Assembly: GCA_020744425.1 (NCBI GenBank)
Contig: JAGMUV010000001.1
Location: 1,426,001-1,490,000 of the forward strand
Length of the DNA stretch: 64,000 nucleotides
DNA from: Dactylonectria macrodidyma
Taxonomy: Eukaryota; Ascomycota; Sordariomycetes; Hypocreales; Nectriaceae
Direction of reading: 5' to 3'
Below the pieces are notes generated by a model. The model saw only the letters and a list, made by a program, of their open reading frames with translations, had not been told where the DNA came from and searched no databases. Made by a program: the position numbers and the translations under genes. Positions 59,079-64,000 of the stretch are shown piece after piece (position 1 is the stretch's first letter; every line of letters begins with the position of its first letter).

Positions 59079-59106
59079 CCTCTCAGCACCCATGTGTGCT
59101 GAGAGG
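59079..59106. repeat. Perfect 11-bp inverted repeat
   Basis: CCTCTCAGCAC (59079-59089) pairs with GTGCTGAGAGG (59096-59106) around a 6-nt loop CCATGT. It lies about 650 bp upstream of the glucanase ATG. Confidence 0.8.
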
Positions 59107-59390
59107 GGCCAACGCAGGGTCCTAGGTGGCGCGAGATCGAAAGAGGCCGTCATCCCCACATATCTCAGCCCCAAGACGGCATAGAGCGCCTATCCAGATC
59201 CTAGGTCAAGCGTTAGCCTCGACGGTGTCCCTTTTTTGCGCGCCATATCCTGCCAGGGGTCAATATGCAAATTAGATTATCCTGTCGTAGGCTGGCGAAT
59301 GGGGCAACACCATCTCACAGTTGGCAATTCTCGCCCCCCAAAGTCGAGGCTCGCCCGTCACACTTGGCGGCTGAACTATTGAAGTATCAC

Positions 59391-59419
59391 GGCCCTCTCA
59401 GGCCTCTCAGGCCTCTCAG
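59391..59419. repeat. 9-bp tandem repeat GGCCTCTCA
   Basis: A degenerate first unit (GGCCCTCTCA) is followed by two exact GGCCTCTCA units, then a decayed GTCCTGCAA. The unit matches the left arm of the hairpin about 310 bp away. Confidence 0.75.
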
Positions 59420-59920
59420 TCCTGCAATATTATGCCGACTTTTAAACTTTCTTTTTTTGTGCTGTGATGAGCTCTTGATGCTACGTCGTGGACAGCATCT
59501 GACTTGAACGACTGTCATGAGCCTCAGTCAGCCCGTTCATGTCTCTGTCTATTGCAACCTTCTGTTGCAACCCAGCCACTGCAACTCAACGTCAGTTGCG
59601 CACCACCTCGGCGGCACGGGTCAACAGGGGGGCTTGAGACATTCTTTCTCAGTTGACCAGCCTGCATGGTCAATGTTCTAGGGACCTGGCTTCAAGCCCG
59701 ACGAATGCGGCAAGTCCAACGCGGGGCCGTTATCCGTGAGACTGAACCAAACCTCGTCATGATGTATGGGAATCGCATTCCAGAACATGGCACAATGCGC
59801 TGTCGCCGTGTGGAGTTTCAAACTTGAGAACAATCGCTATTGTCTGGTTACGCGTCCTATTAGTCTAGACCGTTCAATAGATGCCACTAGCGTGCTGGAG
59901 CTGCTACTCCACCCCGAACT

Positions 59921-60722
59921 TCACAATCCCAGCGCATCATATTTTCCGGCGCCGCCTTGTTGAAGAATTTGCCTGAGATCGAGACTCCTCGTGATGCCTG
60001 GTTGTTTCTCGCTACCAGCCTTCGGTTCCTCGGCCGGACTCTCTGCCGACTGTTCCGCGGCTCGCCCTTCGATCATGGCCTTGAGACGCTTGCGCTTCCT
60101 CTCAGCTTTGCTTTCGTTCTGTTCAGCCTCCTGCTTGCATTTGCGAATGTCTCGACTCCGAAGCACCCAGGGTTTGTCGAGCACGTCTTCGCGGAACCGA
60201 TTTCTCTTCTCCCAAAGCACAACCTCAAGGGCCGTACTTTTCACAACCACCATCTTCTCGATGGTGATCCTCCGGTCTTCGAACAAAAACGATATTCCTC
60301 CCTTAACATCAACGACGCTCCCAACTCCAATGTCCATGTATGTCGGCAAAGCGGCCCCTTTCTCCTCCTGTGGCGCAGCACCATCCATCGCGGTTGCTGG
60401 GATCGGGATGGTACATTGGATGCACGCGCCGCTGCTGTCGTCCACCGTGAATATGCGTAACCCCTTGAGCTCGTCAATCGCGACCACCACTCCCACGACC
60501 CGGACCCATTTGATAGGCAGATTCTTGTAGAAGTAAAAGTTCTCCCCTTGATCACAGTCAGAGCTCATGTCCGGCATTTGTGTGGTGTGAATTACCTTCG
60601 AAGCCTGCGTGTTGCTCAAGGTTGTTCACGTCTATCGCGTGCAAGAAACACCAGGAATTCACGGTTGGCGCGAGGTGGAAGCAGTATCGCGGATAGATTG
60701 CAGGCTTTAATGGGTCAGCCAT
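59921..60722 (-). CDS. STN1: STN1, telomere-capping CST subunit (N-terminal OB fold)
   Basis: Single-stranded-telomere-binding partner of Ten1 in the CST/ST complex. Exons are 60722-60596 and 60546-59921 (49-nt intron), giving 250 residues. The first exon encodes MADPLKPAIYPRYCFHLAPT and continues to HAGFEG. The OB fold runs about 40-175 with ENFYFYKNLPIKWVRVVGVV, RIFTVDDSSGACIQCTIP, DIGVGSVVDVKGGI and FEDRRITIEKMVVV. Basic, Lys/Arg-rich residues (AERKRKRLKAMIEG) follow. It ends DLRQILQQGGAGKYDALGL. The short length matches fungal Stn1 forms with one OB fold. An internal ATG at 60619 opens a longer frame that reads through the intron; the spliced form gives the better N-terminus. The call rests on the Stn1 N-terminal pattern. 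Confidence 0.85.
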
Positions 60723-61154
60723 GGCAGCATCATCGCGAATTCTGTCTCCTCAGTTGCTTATCCATTATTTGTCATGCTAATGCATCGAAGTAAGGACGGT
60801 GCGGCCGAGGGAGACTTATCGCGACCTGTCGTGAGAATGGGTGATGGAAAGCGCTGGTCAAGTCTAGCCGGGGCTACGAGGTGGAAGCTGGATGACCCCG
60901 CTGTCACACCCCACGTCACCTAGCAAGCCCTGGGCCACAAATGGGGCCAAGCAACCTCTAATAGATGATTCACCATTCAACGGCACAGTGTATTTCATTG
61001 ATCTTGAGCGGATTTATTAGTTTTTATTGCAGTCGCTCAACGAATGATTCTCAATTGAAGTGACAAGACCCCCCAAACTGTCCCAAAATGTCCAGTACTC
61101 CAAGCTCCTGGTTGCACTATGACCCTGCTCAGCGCCATTTCCATCAGTTCATGT
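60723..61154. other. Intergenic between STN1 and the J-protein gene
   Basis: STN1 promoter and J-protein 3' UTR. No gene or repeat is seen. Confidence 0.55.
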
Positions 61155-62103
61155 CTATCGCTTCGTCCTCTTTGAAGTCTTCAGTCGTGAAGCAGCAGCC
61201 TGGAATGCCTCCTCGGACGGTTCTTCCTCGACTGCCCGCTTCTTTCCCTTCTTGCTTTTGGGCTCCTTAGCCCCATACTTCTCAGCTAAATGATCCAAAA
61301 AGTTCTCTGATCGGCCTTGCTGCCGTTTTTGAATCAACGCCGCCAGGTCGTTCTCGGAGCTCCCCTTGCCCTTCTTTTTCGTCTTCTTGTTGCCAAATAG
61401 CTTGTCGTGGACTCCCAACTCCTTCGCATAGTCCTCCGCTTCATTTGCCTCAGCTCGAGCATTCTTCACTCTCGCCTCCCGTCGTTTCTTGGACTCCCGA
61501 GTGTACGCTGGAAATCTCGGTACGTCATTGCCTTCAATGGCCTCCTCGATGATGTTCCGGAATCTCTCGTCGTCTTCCAGCACGTCGCTCAATATCACTT
61601 GCTCGTACACCAGATCCATGTTTCCTTCGCATTGTTCGTACGCGATTAGGAGATCGTCCTTCTCCTCATCCGAACCCTTGTATTTTTCAGCAAACTTCTG
61701 GATCGCATCATCTGACACAGAGTCTTTATATTGTTCGTTATAGTAATCGCTCCAGTTGAAGCCTTCGGAATCTACAATCGACTCAGCCGTGGAGCCAGTG
61801 GTGTCGTACCGCTTCCGTCGAGCTGGGTCGGACAGGATAGCGTAGGCGAAAGCGATCGACTGAAATTTCTCTTTCGCCTTTTGTCTTTGGTTTTCTGGGA
61901 CCTTGTCTGTTGAAAAAGCTTGTCAGAATGCGCACCCTACGACTAAATGATGAATGGTGACACCAACCTGGGTGGTTCTTCAATGCGGCTTTGCGATACG
62001 CAACCTTAACCTGGTCGGCGGTCACAGACCGTTCGAGATCGAGAACCTCATATGGGTCGATAGTAGGAGGCTCGCTCTCTACTGCATCCTCGTAGTCTGA
62101 CAT
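61155..62103 (-). CDS. DNAJC9: DNAJC9-type J-domain protein
   Basis: Hsp40 co-chaperone of the DNAJC9 class; human DNAJC9 is a histone H3-H4 co-chaperone. Exons are 62103-61968 and 61906-61155 (61-nt intron), giving 295 residues. The J domain is at about 15-85: DPYEVLDLERSVTADQVKVA, YRKAALKNHP|D, FQSIAFAYAILSDPARRKRYD. The intron divides the HPD Asp codon (G|AC). After it come FNWSDYYNEQYKD and the acidic, helical SDEEKDDLLIAYEQCEGNMD region found in DNAJC9. The C-terminus is Lys-rich (KKTKKKGKGSSENDLAALIQ, SKKGKKRAVEEE), suggesting nuclear location. Divergent from the deaminase gene, 258 bp away. Confidence 0.9.
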
Positions 62104-62361
62104 CTTGGCTGCAGTTGTTGTTTTTGTTGATGATGGGAGATGTTTGCAGGTGACAGAGCCGAGTTGCTTGAAGACGCGTTGCTACACGCGCCTGAGAAAT
62201 TAGTGGGGCTGAAGCTTAAGTGGCTCGGCCATCGGAGTTCCAACCACCGACGACAGGCTTTTTGGTGCATCTACATCCAGTGTCTAAAACAGACCTCACC
62301 TACCAGCGTCCCACCTCAAGTTTTGACGGCATTATCATCGCATCATCTACTGCTTTTGATC
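62104..62361. promoter_or_regulatory. Shared divergent promoter of the J-protein and deaminase genes
   Basis: 258 bp separates the two start codons. The deaminase frame is open upstream to an ATG at 62140, only 37 bp from the J-protein start, but that extension has no family-like sequence. Confidence 0.5.
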
Positions 62362-62865
62362 ATGGACTCGATAACGCCCGGAGACCACAAGGCTGCCATG
62401 CAACGTGCACTCAGCTTGGCCGACAAGTCTCCGCCAAAGCCGACAAATTTCCGCGTGGGGGCTCTCATCGTTCGGCTCAGCGACAACACCGTCCTCGCTG
62501 AGGGGTATACCCTTGAACTTCCTGGAAACACTCATGCTGAGGAGTGCTGCCTGCTGAAACTAGCCAATGAACACAATACCTCAGAAGAGGGCCTGGCTGC
62601 TGTCATGAAAGGCTCTCATGCTCTGTACACCACCGTCGAGCCATGCTTCAAACGCCTCAGCGGCAAACTTCCTTGCGTGGAGAGGGTTCTGCGTCAGAGC
62701 TCATGGATCACCAAAGTTTATGTGGGTGTTCTAGAGCCAGACACGTTTGTTGGCCAGAACACGGGACTCCAATCGCTCAAGGCTGCCGGCGTAAAAGTTC
62801 ACCACGTCGATGGCCTGGAGGAGGAGATACTCAAAGTTGCAACGGCGGGACACACTGCTACATGA
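62362..62865 (+). CDS. RIB2/RibD-like zinc deaminase
   Basis: Deaminase of the cytidine/DRAP-deaminase fold, 167 residues, one exon. Zinc ligands are seen as His58-Ala-Glu (HAEECCLLKLA) and Cys95/Cys105 in PCFKRLSGKLPC, the RLSG-containing loop being typical of the fungal riboflavin-pathway DRAP deaminases (Rib2 C-terminal half). The segment FRVGALIVRLSDNTVLAEGYT is the usual substrate-binding start. Rib2 also has a pseudouridine-synthase half, which is absent here, so this is a stand-alone deaminase. The substrate could be the pyrimidine intermediate of riboflavin synthesis or another base. The start is chosen at MDSITPGDHKAAMQRA. The upstream ATG at 62140 adds 74 residues without conserved features. 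Confidence 0.8.
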   Translation: MDSITPGDHKAAMQRALSLADKSPPKPTNFRVGALIVRLSDNTVLAEGYTLELPGNTHAEECCLLKLANEHNTSEEGLAAVMKGSHALYTTVEPCFKRLSGKLPCVERVLRQSSWITKVYVGVLEPDTFVGQNTGLQSLKAAGVKVHHVDGLEEEILKVATAGHTAT

Positions 62866-63183
62866 GAAGAATCTCGAATGAAAACTTTATGATGGCAGAT
62901 TGATGCGCCAGTAAGCTTTCGGCCCAAGGCTGCTAGGAATAACCCTCTGCTCCGTTGATCCATTCATGCATTAAGCTGAGTCGCTAGCGCTCATCGAGTA
63001 GATATTCTCGTTCGCGGACAAGAAGCAAAACTGGTCGACGAGGTAAATAAAGATGCACCCCCGGAAACATTCGTTGCGAATTCTGGATACCGCCATCCAC
63101 ATACGACAGTTATCGGTAGGTTGCTCAGGTCCCTCGTCATACCGCTTCCTTGCTCTCATGTCGAGACAACTCCAAGTACTAGC
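62866..63183. other. Intergenic, no gene seen
   Basis: 3' regions of the deaminase and of the minus-strand ORF that ends at 63184. No structure recognised. Confidence 0.5.
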
Positions 63184-63525
63184 CTACGCTACGTTATGCT
63201 CTCTTTCCTCACAGAATTTACAGAGCACACCGTAGCCTCTGTCATTCACGGTTCGATATTCCCATTGAACATCCATGCCCTGATGAGCGACCACTGTGCG
63301 AACTTTCTTCTTCCTGTTGTCCAGCCAGAACATGATTCCTGATCTGATGAGAAATTCGCCTTCGCTGCAGATCTCATCAATCTCATTGATGTAATACTGC
63401 CAGCCATGACCACGTCGAGTCACCAAAACGCCGTCCTCTGTTGACCAGTCTATAAAGTCGCGACGCTCCTTGCAACGGGAGTCCTTGCAGGCGCAGTGTA
63501 TTCGTACGCCTCTGACTTTACACAT
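63184..63525 (-). CDS. Unrecognised 113-residue Cys-rich ORF
   Basis: A frame of 113 residues beginning MCKVRGVRIHCACKD with a Cys/His-rich start and end (CKDSRCKERRDF; CKFCEEREHNVA). Two CxxC or CxC-like pairs could bind metal. The middle (YYINEIDEICSEGEFLIRSG, IMFWLDNRKKKVRTVV) looks folded. No family recognised. A second frame (63796-63518) ends 8 nt inside this ORF's start, so the gene may be one longer protein read through an intron or a sequence error. Confidence 0.4.
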   Translation of the reverse strand: MCKVRGVRIHCACKDSRCKERRDFIDWSTEDGVLVTRRGHGWQYYINEIDEICSEGEFLIRSGIMFWLDNRKKKVRTVVAHQGMDVQWEYRTVNDRGYGVLCKFCEEREHNVA

Positions 63526-63796
63526 CTCTGCGAATCACTCCTCGGAGTCCTCTCGGCAGCCCGGTTCGATATTCTGTCCTGTTCTTCTGGAGGGGTTCCT
63601 GGTCGCTATTCAGACACGGACCGTAGGGTTGGCGTGGCTTTGTGATTGGTTCTTCAAATGTGGCTCGGTATGATTTAAAATATGGGTTGAATTTGTGATG
63701 GTTGAAGCGATGACAGGTATCATAATCTGGTCGTGGCAATTGAGGTTCGTGACCGTAATCCTGGGGTGAAGGGGCCAGGGGATTGAATTGGATCAA
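63518..63796 (-). CDS. Unrecognised 92-residue ORF upstream of and overlapping the 113-residue ORF
   Basis: The frame begins MIQFNPLAPSPQDYGHEPQL and is rich in Pro, Tyr, Asn and Arg. It ends GLRGVIRRDV. The last 8 nt overlap the next ORF's start in another frame. No intron of plausible length joins them. Either a separate small gene, the 5' part of a split gene, or chance. Confidence 0.3.
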   Translation of the reverse strand: MIQFNPLAPSPQDYGHEPQLPRPDYDTCHRFNHHKFNPYFKSYRATFEEPITKPRQPYGPCLNSDQEPLQKNRTEYRTGLPRGLRGVIRRDV

Positions 63797-64000
63797 CTCT
63801 TGTCACTGTTGAACGTGTAGCGGTCAGGTAAAGGTTCCCCGATCAACCTGTTTAAATATTCTAGATGAGGGCCTGCGCATTGTATCACTTCTAGATCTCG
63901 TTGGCTTTCAATGGTGTTGCGCAGTCGAGCGTAACTGCGTTGGTCATCCACAACTCACAAAATGCGTTTGAAACAATTTCGATAGTCTTTTACAAATGTA
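63797..64000. other. Right edge, no gene seen
   Basis: About 200 bp of probable promoter for the minus-strand ORF pair. No TATA box or RNA gene stands out. Confidence 0.4.

Larger units (their letters stand above)
58433..59920. other. Upstream region of the GH81 glucanase
   Basis: No gene is seen. This holds the glucanase promoter and the 3' region of STN1. It contains a hairpin at 59079-59106 and a 9-bp tandem repeat at 59391-59419 that share the word GGCCTCTCAG. Confidence 0.5.

Noticed and set aside
62140..62361. 74-residue N-terminal extension of the deaminase
   Set aside because: Begins 37 bp from the divergent gene's start and has no conserved sequence.

Overview
The window is nuclear chromosomal DNA of a filamentous ascomycete (Pezizomycotina). 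The case rests on short introns (about 49-145 nt) with GT...AG ends and CTAAC/CTGAC-like branch sites, compact genes with pyrimidine-rich leaders, and family content typical of moulds: an HP1-type chromodomain protein, a fungal GH81 glucanase, a Zn-cluster regulator and AIM32. Protein flavour suggests a Sordariomycete, but that is inference. Positions below come from reading splice sites by eye. Every multi-exon model listed gives a total length divisible by three with no internal stop.

Layout. 1-54 is the tail of a gene cut by the left edge. 2008-4411(-) encodes the cytosolic PheRS alpha subunit, with ten introns. A 7.4 kb gene-poor stretch leads to an isolated Zn-cluster transcription factor (11829-14344). 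After another 3.7 kb gap come polyubiquitin (18087-19120), a BRAP2/ETP1-type RING and UBP-zinc-finger protein (19792-21948), an ER glycerol-3-phosphate acyltransferase (23848-26264), AIM32 (27648-28981) and a small secreted peptide precursor (30746-31328). On the minus strand follow a 55-residue membrane protein (33224-33391) and HP1 (34765-35916). A polyQ coiled-coil protein of unknown role (38844-40919), LysRS (41355-43287), COX15 (43598-45080, -), UTP14 (45512-48305) and a vacuolar Ca2+/H+ exchanger (50026-51686, -) come next. The right part has a GH81 beta-1,3-glucanase (55526-58432, -), the telomere protein STN1 (59921-60722, -), a DNAJC9-type J protein (61155-62103, -), a RIB2-like deaminase (62362-62865) and an unrecognised minus-strand ORF pair at the edge.

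These are mostly housekeeping genes and do not form a metabolic cluster. The strongest shared signal is regulatory: both aminoacyl-tRNA synthetase genes carry perfect TGACTCA (Gcn4/CPC-1) boxes close upstream, one in front of PheRS alpha and two in front of LysRS. The LysRS promoter also holds a 17-bp-stem hairpin. COX15/UTP14 and the J-protein/deaminase pair are divergent and share short promoters. I did not find a clear, wholly new multi-gene system. The best candidates for undescribed biology are the Kex2-site peptide precursor, the 55-residue membrane protein, the unknown polyQ protein and the LysRS upstream hairpin.
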